Shown: positions 1 to 8,238, counted from the first letter of the stretch. The stretch is DNA of 9,352 bases from an uncultured Collinsella sp. (GCA_900543945.1 UQTN01000084.1:1-9352), one strand, 5' to 3'. Program-made: numbers and translations. The notes: generated by a model not told the origin, from the letters alone.

Positions 1-85
1 GCGCAGCGAGGGCTTCTTGCATGTCCGAGGACGTTTTGGGAGGTAGCCCAAACAGCCCCGGCGATCCTGCGGGAGTTAAACCCCT

Positions 86-337
86 TTAGAACTTGTTGTG
101 GAAGGTACGCGAAATGACCTCGTCCTGCTGCTCCTTGGTGAGCGTGTGGAAGTTCACGGCGTAGCCGGAAACGCGAATGGTCAGCTGCGGGTACTTCTCG
201 GGGTGAGCCTGAGCGTCGAGCAGCGTCTCACGGTTGAAGACGTTGATGTTCAGGTGGTGGCCACCCTTCTCGGCGTAAGCGTCGAGCATGTGGACCAGGT
301 TATCGGCCTGAGTCTCGGAAACTTCAGAAACCTTCAT
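86..337 (-). CDS. grcA: Stand-alone glycyl-radical domain of pyruvate formate-lyase (GrcA-like small subunit)
   Basis: 83 residues. The protein is almost entirely a glycyl-radical domain: the fingerprint RVSGY at residues 55-59 places the radical glycine at Gly58, preceded by PEKYPQLTI (46-54) and by GGHHLNINVFNRETLLDA (25-42), and followed by LTKEQQDEVISRTF (66-79). These match the last ~70 residues of E. coli PflB and of the spare-part protein YfiD/GrcA, but the ~50-residue extra N-terminal part of GrcA is absent. The family role is to carry the radical that an activating enzyme installs and to pass it to the active-site cysteine of the core. Start: the ATG at 337 has AAGGAGA six bases upstream; an in-frame TTG at 385 would add 16 residues but has no ribosome site and would run through a hairpin. 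It lies 85 bases downstream of the core gene, which lacks this very domain, so I infer it is an obligate subunit rather than only a repair part. The symbol is by homology. Confidence 0.93.
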   Translation of the reverse strand: MKVSEVSETQADNLVHMLDAYAEKGGHHLNINVFNRETLLDAQAHPEKYPQLTIRVSGYAVNFHTLTKEQQDEVISRTFHNKF

Positions 338-343
338 AATGTG

Positions 344-350
344 TCTCCTT
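344..350 (-). promoter_or_regulatory. Strong ribosome binding site of the glycyl-radical domain gene
   Basis: Reads AAGGAGA on the minus strand, with six bases to the ATG at 337. It decides the start of the 83-residue protein and is a better site than the one in front of the core gene (AGGAG at 12 bases), which suggests the small subunit is translated at least as well as the core. Confidence 0.85.
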
Positions 351-360
351 CGATCGATAG

Positions 361-380
361 GCGCCGGCCGAAACCGGCGC
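361..380 (-). other. GC-rich hairpin in front of the glycyl-radical domain gene
   Basis: Perfect 7-bp stem (GCGCCGG / CCGGCGC) with a 6-base loop, ending ten bases before the ribosome binding site of the 83-residue gene. There is no T tract after it in the direction of transcription, so it is not an intrinsic terminator. It could protect the 5' end of a processed or separately started message; that role is inference. Confidence 0.6.
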
Positions 381-396
381 GCCAATCAGTAATCGT

Positions 397-421
397 TATT
401 GTTAGTATAGCACTAACAATA
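397..421. repeat. 25-base perfect palindrome (10-bp arms) right after the pfl core stop codon
   Basis: Arms TATTGTTAGT (397-406) and ACTAACAATA (412-421) are exact reverse complements around a 5-base centre. It begins one base beyond the stop codon of the core gene (423-425). AT-rich, with no following T run. It may be a transcript-stabilising hairpin or a protein-binding operator. The TTGTTA/TAACAA half-sites resemble those of Rex operators, but the spacing between them is 9 bases rather than 6. Confidence 0.7.
403..411 (-). promoter_or_regulatory. Possible extended -10 promoter for the glycyl-radical domain gene
   Basis: On the minus strand the centre of the palindrome reads TGCTATACT, a TGn extension plus TATACT (5 of 6 to TATAAT). 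No good -35 is found at 17 bases (GGGCGA, inside the core gene end), as is acceptable for an extended -10. A transcript from here would begin near 396 and carry only the small gene with its GC-rich leader hairpin. Inferred from motif only. Confidence 0.3.
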
Positions 422-422
422 G

Positions 423-2474
<2,052 letters not shown>

Positions 2475-2659
2475 TGTGTAACCACGCTCCTAGTTACGTG
2501 TAATGCGGCGCTCTCTCACACCGCTGCTTATTGAATTCTTGAATGTTAGACCTGCATGACCGGCTTCATTCGCTTTCCGCCGCACATTAGCACAGGGAAA
2601 AACGTTTATTCACCTTGGTCTTGCAACCCTAAACCCAAGATTTCACCCGTTAGTGAAGG

Positions 2660-2707
2660 ATAACATAGCCACCCCCTTCATCAGGGCTGTTATATGTTCC
2701 TTTTTTT
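2660..2707 (+). terminator. Imperfect hairpin followed by T7 (orphan terminator-like structure)
   Basis: ATAACA plus GCC (2660-2670, with a 2-base bulge) can pair with GGCTGTTAT (2685-2693); seven bases later comes a run of seven T (2701-2707). On the plus strand this resembles a weak intrinsic terminator, yet there is no plus-strand gene before it. It could end an antisense or small transcript, or be chance in an AT-rich spacer. Confidence 0.25.
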
Positions 2708-2859
2708 GTGTCATTAGAGCGTTTTCAACAAATCCGCAGGAAACGCGCCCGCCATCAGCTACCGTTCACCGAATTATTTGATATTTCCCCTTGCCTTTAT
2801 ACGTCCTTCACTCTAGCTGTTATGCCAGCTTTAGCAGGGTAAAGTGCCTCTGAGTAGGC

Positions 2860-2938
2860 TTTAGGACATGTCTAACGATCTGCCCCCAACTTTGCTGGTA
2901 CCGACGGTGTACGGAGAGTTTTCTAGGCATGTCCCAAA
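2860..2938. repeat. 79-bp unit bounded by 15-base inverted repeats (13/15 matches)
   Basis: The left arm, TTTAGGACATGTCTA (2860-2874), matches the reverse complement of the right arm, TTTGGGACATGCCTA (from 2924-2938), at 13 of 15 positions, with 49 bases between. The left arm contains the self-complementary octamer GACATGTC. Either a very small non-autonomous mobile repeat or a pair of operator sites for the adjacent MarR regulator; sequence alone does not decide. Confidence 0.5.
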
Positions 2939-2977
2939 ATCTACCGCATAAGGTGTGCATACAGGGGTATCATCTTT

Positions 2978-3014
2978 CACCGAAAATAGTTTCTAGTGTT
3001 AGGGGTTTTCGGTG
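2978..3014 (+). promoter_or_regulatory. Inverted repeat that includes the marR start codon
   Basis: CACCGAAAA (2978-2986) is the exact reverse complement of TTTTCGGTG (3006-3014), and outer bases extend this to 11 of 12 (2975-2986 with 3006-3017). The right arm contains the whole GTG start codon (3012-3014), and the ribosome site AGGGG (3001-3005) sits at the end of the 19-base loop. In RNA the start codon would be paired. In DNA it could be an autoregulatory operator, which is common for MarR genes. Both readings are inference. Confidence 0.5.
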
Positions 3015-3461
3015 GAAGATACCGATTTCCATGAGCTTGGGCGTCAGCTCTTAACTGAGTTTGGCAGCATGCATCATCGCATTTCACGCTCTGCGGACAA
3101 AGCTCTCGGCGGCGAGATGGCTGTCATGCGCGCCCTCATGCTCGCTGGCGGTTCGCTCACGCCGAGCGAACTCGCAAATCGCGCCTGGGTCTCGAGTGCC
3201 CGCATCGCCAATATCTTACGCACTCTCGAAGCCAAGGGCTGGGTCGAGCGCGAGCACTCAAAGACCGACCGTCGTCGTGTACACGTCACGATGACCGATA
3301 AGGGATTCCAGAATCTCGAAATCAAACGTCGGGAATTCGAGGAGCGCACCGCGGCCTTCCTCGAGCAGCTCGGCGAAACAGATACCCAAGAGATGGTGCG
3401 CCTTCTAAGGCGTTTCAACGAAATTATCGACCGCAATCAAGAAAGGAGAGATGCCGAGTGA
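3012..3461 (+). CDS. MarR-family winged-helix transcriptional regulator
   Basis: 149 residues, typical MarR length. The winged helix-turn-helix spans about residues 35-100: LTPSELANRAWV (49-60), recognition helix SSARIANILRTLEAKGW (61-77), then the wing with the family signature DRRRVHVTMTDKG (86-98). Flanking helices at both ends would form the dimer interface. MarR proteins bind palindromic DNA as dimers and usually release it on binding a small molecule. It is the first gene of an operon with two ABC exporter subunits and overlaps the next gene by four bases (GTGA), so it most likely regulates its own operon in response to a transported or toxic compound. Start: the GTG at 3012, with AGGGG six bases upstream; no better in-frame start before Met20, which would cut into the N-terminal helix. 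The ligand is unknown. Confidence 0.95.
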   Translation: MEDTDFHELGRQLLTEFGSMHHRISRSADKALGGEMAVMRALMLAGGSLTPSELANRAWVSSARIANILRTLEAKGWVEREHSKTDRRRVHVTMTDKGFQNLEIKRREFEERTAAFLEQLGETDTQEMVRLLRRFNEIIDRNQERRDAE

Positions 3462-5827
3462 GGATTCTCAAGCTCTTTAAAAAGCATGTCCTGGCACTGT
3501 TCACAGCTATCGTACTTATCGTAATCAGCTGCAACGCCGATCTGGCACTGCCTACCTACATGAGCGACATCGTCGACGTGGGCGTACAGCAAGGCGGCAT
3601 CGCCTCGCCCGTGCCCGACACCATTCGTGCCGAATCACTCGATGACCTTGAGCTCTTTATGAGCACCAAGGACGCCAAAGCTGTGGAGGCCGTGTTTAGC
3701 AAGGCTGACAAAAAAGGCATTCGAACGTACAAGGGCACCGAGGAAGAGCGTGCCGATGGCGGCAAGATTGCCGACATTATGAGCCTGCCCGAGACCGTCG
3801 TCCTTTCTCTCAACCAGGGCATCGACGCCAGCTCCATGGGCGACATGACCGGCGCATCCACCGAGGCAAGCAATGGCGGCGGCGCCCAGGCCATGCCCAC
3901 CCCCGAGCAGATGGCGGCAATGACGCCCGAGCAGCTCGCCGAGATGCAGCAGAAGGCCACAGCGGCGCAAAACATGCAAAAGCAGATTGATGCCGACGGC
4001 GGCAAGATCACCATGAAGAGTCTGCGCCTAGGTGTCGAGGGCGGTCTGGTAGACCAAAGCAAGCTCGTCGAGGGCGCCAATGAAATGGCGGACAAAATGG
4101 GCTCCATGTCGGGCTCCATCGTGACCCAACGCGCCGTGAGCTATGTGCAAGACGAGTACAAGGCGCAGGGTATCGACCCCGCCGACGTGCAGAACGCCTA
4201 CCTGGGCCGCATGGCGACCACGATGTTTGGTCTGTGCCTGATCTCACTGGTCGCCACCATCCTAACCGGCGCCGTGGCCTCGCGCACCGCCTGTTCCATC
4301 GCACGCGACCTGCGCCGCGAGACCTTCAACAAGGTCATGCACTTCTCGCCAGCCGAGGTGGGCAAGTTTAGCCAGGCCTCGCTCATCACTCGCTGCACCA
4401 ACGACATTCAGCAGATTCAGATGGCCGCAACCCTGTTTATCCGCATGTGCCTCATGGCGCCCGTCATGGGCATCGTCGCCGTCATGCGCGTCCTGGCCAA
4501 CCACACCGGCCTGGAGTGGACCATCGCCGTGGCCATCATCGCGGTCTCGGCCGTCGTCGGCGTGCTTATGGGCCTCACCATGCCCAAGTTCAAAAAGATG
4601 CAGAGCTTTGTGGACCGCGTGAACCTTACCGCCCGCGAGCTGCTCGACGGCCTTATGCCCATCCGCTCGTTTAACCGCGAGGAGCATGAGCTCGAGCGCT
4701 TTGACCAGGCGTCCCTCGACCTGATGACCACGCAGCTCTACACCAACCGCGCCATGAGCTTTATGATGCCGCTCATGATGCTCGTCATGAACTGCATCAC
4801 CGTGCTTATCGTCTGGTTTGGCGCGCAGGGCGTGTCTGACGGCGTGATGCAGGTCGGCAACATGATGGCGTTCATCTCCTACACCATGCAGATCGTCATG
4901 GCGTTTATGATCCTCACCATGGTTTCGGTTATCCTGCCCCGCGCCGAGGTCGCAGCAGAGCGCGTGGAAGAGGTCATCACCTGCCCCACGAGCATCAACG
5001 ACCCTGCCTCGCCCAAACTGCCCGCAGCCAGCGCGCCGCGCGGTGAGCTCACCTTCCGCGACGTGAGCTTCCAGTACCCCGATGCCCGCGCCGATGTCAT
5101 CAGCGGCGTGAACTTCACCACACATGCCGGCCAGATGCTCGGCATCATTGGCTCAACGGGTTCGGGCAAGTCCACGCTCGTGCAGCTGATTCCGCGCCTG
5201 TACGACGTCACGGGCGGCAGCATTTCGCTCGACGGCATCGACGTGCGCGACATGACCCTTTCCGAGCTGCGCCACCGCATTGGTTACATCCCGCAGCAGG
5301 GTCGCCTGTTCTCGGGCACCGTCGAGAGCAACCTCAAGTTTGCCGGCGACATGGTGAGCGATGATGATATGCGCCAGGCGGCACGCATCGCCCAGGCCGA
5401 GGACTTTATCGCCGAGCGCGAGGGCGGCTACGACTCCCCCATCAGCCAGGGCGGCTCCAATGTTTCGGGTGGTCAGCGCCAACGCCTGGCCATTGCCCGC
5501 GCGTTGGCCAAAAAGCCCGAGGTCGTGGTGTTCGATGACTCGTTTAGCGCCCTCGACTACAAGACCGACGCGCGCCTGCGCGAGGAGCTGGCCAAAAACG
5601 TCACCGACGCCGCACTCGTGGTCGTGGCCCAGCGCATCGCGACCATCATGCACGCCGACCAGATCATCGTGCTCGACGACGGTCACGTAGTGGGCACCGG
5701 CACGCACGAGGAGTTGCTGCACGGCTGCCCGGCGTACCTGGAGATTGCACAGTCGCAGCTTTCCGCCGAGGAGCTGGGGCTTACCCAAGAAGAAATTGCA
5801 GCCGTCATGGAAGGAGGCGAGCGCTAA
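3458..5827 (+). CDS. ABC exporter half-transporter, degenerate-site subunit, with large TM1-TM2 insertion
   Basis: 789 residues, against about 580-600 for the family. Membrane domain: TM1 ~11-33, TM2 ~253-275, TM3 ~323-346, TM4 ~354-375, TM5 ~433-455, TM6 ~466-493. ATPase domain from ~530: Walker A GSTGSGKST (565-573), Q-loop Gln613/614, signature VSGGQ (669-673), Walker B VVVFDD (689-694). The catalytic glutamate is Asp694 and the switch histidine is Gln725 (VAQR), so its own Walker-side site is degenerate, as in TM287, LmrC and similar heterodimer subunits. The extra ~215 residues (~36-250) should lie outside the cell; they are hydrophilic, with a Gly-rich linker (139-143) and a tandem repeat TPEQMAAM/TPEQLAEM (148-163). 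Start: the GTG at 3458 overlaps the marR stop by four bases, with AAGGAG nine bases upstream. Pairs with the next gene. Substrate unknown; drug, peptide or lipid export are all possible. Confidence 0.96.
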   Translation: MRILKLFKKHVLALFTAIVLIVISCNADLALPTYMSDIVDVGVQQGGIASPVPDTIRAESLDDLELFMSTKDAKAVEAVFSKADKKGIRTYKGTEEERADGGKIADIMSLPETVVLSLNQGIDASSMGDMTGASTEASNGGGAQAMPTPEQMAAMTPEQLAEMQQKATAAQNMQKQIDADGGKITMKSLRLGVEGGLVDQSKLVEGANEMADKMGSMSGSIVTQRAVSYVQDEYKAQGIDPADVQNAYLGRMATTMFGLCLISLVATILTGAVASRTACSIARDLRRETFNKVMHFSPAEVGKFSQASLITRCTNDIQQIQMAATLFIRMCLMAPVMGIVAVMRVLANHTGLEWTIAVAIIAVSAVVGVLMGLTMPKFKKMQSFVDRVNLTARELLDGLMPIRSFNREEHELERFDQASLDLMTTQLYTNRAMSFMMPLMMLVMNCITVLIVWFGAQGVSDGVMQVGNMMAFISYTMQIVMAFMILTMVSVILPRAEVAAERVEEVITCPTSINDPASPKLPAASAPRGELTFRDVSFQYPDARADVISGVNFTTHAGQMLGIIGSTGSGKSTLVQLIPRLYDVTGGSISLDGIDVRDMTLSELRHRIGYIPQQGRLFSGTVESNLKFAGDMVSDDDMRQAARIAQAEDFIAEREGGYDSPISQGGSNVSGGQRQRLAIARALAKKPEVVVFDDSFSALDYKTDARLREELAKNVTDAALVVVAQRIATIMHADQIIVLDDGHVVGTGTHEELLHGCPAYLEIAQSQLSAEELGLTQEEIAAVMEGGER
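5811..5817 (+). promoter_or_regulatory. Ribosome binding site of the second ABC subunit, inside the first gene
   Basis: AAGGAGG, nine bases before the ATG at 5827. It lies in the last codons of the upstream gene; stop and start overlap as TAATG, so translation is probably coupled and the two half-transporters are made in similar amounts. Confidence 0.85.
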
Positions 5828-7683
5828 TGGCAGACGAGACCAAGACTCAGATTCCCAAGCCCACCCGCCAGCGTGGTCCCATGGGCCGCATGGGTGGCAT
5901 GCGCCGTGGCGAAAAGGCCAAGGACTTTAAGGGCACCATGAGGCAGCTGCTCGGCTATATCGGCCAGCACAAGATTGCCGTGTTTGCCGCCGTCGCCTTT
6001 GCCGTGTGCTCGGTCATCTTTAACATTGTGGGGCCCAAGGTGCTCGGCCAGGTTACGACTAAGCTGTTCGAGGGCTTGGTTGCCAAGGTCAACGGCACCG
6101 GCGATGTCGACTTTGGCTGGATTGCCAAGACGCTCGGCCTTTTGCTCTGCCTGTACCTGGCGAGCTCTGCCTGCAGCCTGATCCAAGGCTGGCTCATGAC
6201 CGGCGTCACGCAAAAGATTTGTTATCGCATGCGCAAGGAGATCGCCGCCAAGATCGCCGTCGTTCCGATGAGTTACTTCAACGGCCACAGCAAGGGCGAC
6301 GTGCTCAGCCGCATCACCAACGACGTCGATACGCTGGGTCAGTCGCTCAACCAGAGCGTGACGCAGCTCATCACGTCGGTGACGCAGATTATCGGCGTGC
6401 TCGTCATGATGCTTTCGATCAGTCTGCCGCTCACCGGCGTCACCGTGCTCACACTGCCGGCCGCCGCGATTATCCTGACCGTGATGATTCACTTCTCGCA
6501 GCCGTACTTCCGCGAGCAGCAGCAAGTCCTGGGCACCGTCAACGGCATTATCGAGGAGGACTTTGCCGGTCAGAACGTCATTCAGGTGTTCGACCGCGCC
6601 GAGGCCTCGATCGAGGAGTTCGACCGTCAAAACGACCGACTGTTTGTGAGCGGTTGGCGCTCGCAGTTCCTGTCGGGCCTGATGATGCCGCTTATGAGCT
6701 TGGTGGGCAACATGGGCTACGTGGGCGTTGTCGTGGTGGGCGCACAGCTCGCGCTGACCGGCAATGCCACGCCCGGCGACATCCAGAGCTTTATCCAGTA
6801 CGTGCGCAACTTTACGCAGCCGGTGCAGCAGCTGGGCAACGTGAGCAACACGATGCAGTCGATGGCCGCTGCCACCGAGCGCGTCTTTGAGTTCCTCGCC
6901 GCGCCCGAGGAGGAGCAGAAGGCCGACGCCCAGATTCCCGAGAAGCGCCCCGGCCACGTTGAGTTCGACCACGTCAAGTTTGGCTACACGCCCGACAAGA
7001 CCATCATCCACGACTTTAGCTGCGAGGCGCAGCCCGGTCAGACCATCGCCATCGTCGGCCCCACCGGCGCCGGCAAGACCACGCTCATTAAGCTGCTGCA
7101 GCGCTTTTACGACGTGGACGGCGGTTCGCTGCGCGTCGAAGGCGTCGACGTGCGCGACTGGGACCGCGCGGCGCTGCGCGGCGAGTTTGCCATGGTGCTG
7201 CAGGACACCTGGCTGTTTAACGGCACCATCCGCGAGAACATCCGCTACGGACGCCCCGATGCGACCGACGCCGAGGTCGAGGCCGCCGCACGCGCAGCGC
7301 GCTGTGACCACTTTATCCATACGCTTGCCGGCGGCTACGATTTTATGATCAACGAAGAGGGCACTAACCTGTCGCAGGGTCAGCGCCAGCTCGTGACCAT
7401 CGCCCGTGCCATTTTGGCCGACCGCCCGGCGCTGATTCTAGACGAGGCGACTTCCAACGTGGACACCCGCACCGAGGAGCTCATTCAGCGCGCCATGGAT
7501 GCGCTGATGCAAGGCCGTACAAGCTTTGTCATCGCGCACCGCCTGTCCACGATCCGTAACGCCGACGTGATCTTGGTGATCCGCGACGGCGACATCGTCG
7601 AGAAGGGCACACACGACGAACTGCTCGCCCAAGGCGGCTTCTACGCCGACCTGTACAACTCGCAGTTCGACGAAGCGGCGTAA
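5827..7683 (+). CDS. ABC exporter half-transporter, catalytic-site subunit
   Basis: 618 residues, normal for a half-transporter. A basic, Met/Gly-rich cytoplasmic N-terminus (about 11-35) is followed by six predicted TM segments (~48-70, 100-122, 174-198, 200-220, 281-305, 312-335). TM1-TM2 spacing is ordinary, unlike its partner. ATPase domain: Walker A GPTGAGKTT (411-419), Q-loop Gln459, signature LSQGQ (515-519), Walker B LILDE with catalytic Glu540, D-loop SNVD, switch His571. The canonical Glu and His together with a non-canonical signature are the mirror image of the first subunit: the working ATP site is formed by this Walker A/B and the partner's VSGGQ. It therefore functions as the second half of a heterodimeric exporter in the cytoplasmic membrane. 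Last gene of the operon; an intrinsic terminator follows 31 bases after the stop. Confidence 0.97.
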   Translation: MADETKTQIPKPTRQRGPMGRMGGMRRGEKAKDFKGTMRQLLGYIGQHKIAVFAAVAFAVCSVIFNIVGPKVLGQVTTKLFEGLVAKVNGTGDVDFGWIAKTLGLLLCLYLASSACSLIQGWLMTGVTQKICYRMRKEIAAKIAVVPMSYFNGHSKGDVLSRITNDVDTLGQSLNQSVTQLITSVTQIIGVLVMMLSISLPLTGVTVLTLPAAAIILTVMIHFSQPYFREQQQVLGTVNGIIEEDFAGQNVIQVFDRAEASIEEFDRQNDRLFVSGWRSQFLSGLMMPLMSLVGNMGYVGVVVVGAQLALTGNATPGDIQSFIQYVRNFTQPVQQLGNVSNTMQSMAAATERVFEFLAAPEEEQKADAQIPEKRPGHVEFDHVKFGYTPDKTIIHDFSCEAQPGQTIAIVGPTGAGKTTLIKLLQRFYDVDGGSLRVEGVDVRDWDRAALRGEFAMVLQDTWLFNGTIRENIRYGRPDATDAEVEAAARAARCDHFIHTLAGGYDFMINEEGTNLSQGQRQLVTIARAILADRPALILDEATSNVDTRTEELIQRAMDALMQGRTSFVIAHRLSTIRNADVILVIRDGDIVEKGTHDELLAQGGFYADLYNSQFDEAA

Positions 7684-7714
7684 ATTCTGCCGCAGGGAAC
7701 GAATAACGCCCTAG

Positions 7715-7754
7715 AACGGGGACGCAGGACAATCTGCGTCCCCGTTTTTGTTTT
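7715..7754 (+). terminator. Intrinsic terminator of the marR-ABC-ABC operon
   Basis: Perfect 13-bp stem (7715-7727 with 7734-7746, core GGGGACGCAG / CTGCGTCCCC), a 6-base loop GACAAT, then TTTGTTTT. The opposite strand has no T run after the stem, so it works mainly rightward. Confidence 0.93.
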
Positions 7755-7805
7755 GCAGCCCTCGAACCGCCTCCCCTGGGACCTGATTGACGCCCTCCCT
7801 CAAGG

Positions 7806-8043
7806 CCCCGTGGACAAAAAATGGCAAATATGAGTACTGTCACCTTTTTAGTAACAGCCAAAACTGCCCCAAACGACCTCATTGCGGCCTAGATATGCCT
7901 TCAAATTGATCAAAATGCCCGGTAGCATACTTCTGTGTGCCAACGTTAATGAACATATTTACTGTTGTGTCTATTATCTTGTAAGATCGATATGATACTA
8001 CGCTAGCAACAGTACTCATATTTGCCATTTTTTGTCCACAGGG
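7806..8043. repeat. 238-bp MITE-like element with near-perfect 31-base terminal inverted repeats
   Basis: The 31 bases at 7810-7840 (beginning GTGGACAAAAAATGG, ending GAGTACTGT) are the exact reverse complement of 8009-8039; with one mismatch at 7809/8040 the arms extend to CCC/GGG at 7806 and 8043. The interior (7841-8008) is AT-richer than the flanking genes and carries no credible gene. A shorter inner repeat links TACTGTTG (7960-7967) with CAACAGTA (8007-8014). No target-site duplication is evident beside the arms. It fits a non-autonomous inverted-repeat element located between a terminator and a promoter; the mobile nature is inference until other copies are shown. Confidence 0.7.
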
Positions 8044-8139
8044 TATGCCGCAGAAGATCCAACTTGCTCCAGCGTGCCGTACGTTGGCCCTCCCCTTCCG
8101 GCGAGCGCCGACATTTCCCCAGATAAAACCGACCAAAAT

Positions 8140-8164
8140 AAACCTGTCCCTTTTCGGCAGGTTT
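8140..8164. repeat. REP-like palindrome upstream of the DAHP synthase promoter
   Basis: AAACCTG (8140-8146) and CAGGTTT (8158-8164) pair perfectly; a G-T pair and a C-G pair extend the stem to 9 bp with a 7-base loop. Read on the minus strand, the stem is followed by ATTTT and so looks like a terminator, but no minus-strand gene precedes it. It ends three bases before the candidate -35. It may be a dispersed extragenic palindrome, a leftward terminator or an operator. Confidence 0.45.
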
Positions 8165-8167
8165 CAC

Positions 8168-8196
8168 TTGCACTTTAGCGTGCGACAGCGGATAAT
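8168..8196 (+). promoter_or_regulatory. Candidate promoter of the DAHP synthase gene
   Basis: TTGCAC (8168-8173), 17 bases, GATAAT (8191-8196; 5 of 6 to consensus). The -35 is weak beyond its TTG. It predicts a start near 8203 and a leader of about 50 bases ending in the AAAGGAGG site. No attenuator or T-box is visible in that leader. Confidence 0.45.
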
Positions 8197-8238
8197 GCCG
8201 AGCATTCGAGAATTCGCCAATTGTTGCCGTTAATTGAT

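Larger units (their letters stand above)
2475..3011. other. 537-base divergent non-coding region between the pfl locus and the marR-ABC operon
   Basis: No credible gene on either strand. It is AT-richer than the flanking genes. It should hold the promoters of both transcription units, but I could not find a convincing -35/-10 pair for either. For pfl the best -10-like string is TATAAC near 2688-2693 (minus strand); for marR it is TATCAT at 2968-2973, both without a good -35. It also contains the hairpin with T7 (2660-2707), the 79-bp inverted-repeat unit (2860-2938) and the inverted repeat over the marR start (2978-3014), listed separately. A short quasi-palindrome, GTTA-N8-TAAC at 2649-2664, lies between. 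Confidence 0.7.

Noticed and set aside
1..22. Start of the PFL activase gene (ATG at 22, minus strand)
   Set aside because: Only seven codons are in the window, there is no ribosome site before the ATG, and no radical-SAM motif can be seen.
397..421. Palindrome as a true Rex operator
   Set aside because: The TTGTTA and TAACAA half-sites are 9 bases apart instead of 6, so the match is only partial. Kept as a finding about resemblance, not annotated as a Rex site.
2475..3011. Riboswitch, tRNA or CRISPR repeat in the divergent spacer
   Set aside because: Read on both strands; no clover-leaf, no regularly spaced repeats, and no riboswitch core that I recognise.
5824..7320. 498-codon minus-strand open frame opposite the second ABC gene
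   Set aside because: Same antisense effect; biased composition, no motif, and it lies wholly over a certain gene.
7879..8136. Small minus-strand open frame inside the inverted-repeat element (49 codons from the ATG in the right arm)
   Set aside because: No ribosome site (A-rich tract only), no recognisable domain. The left arm yields a different short frame with the same first seven residues simply because the arms are inverted copies.
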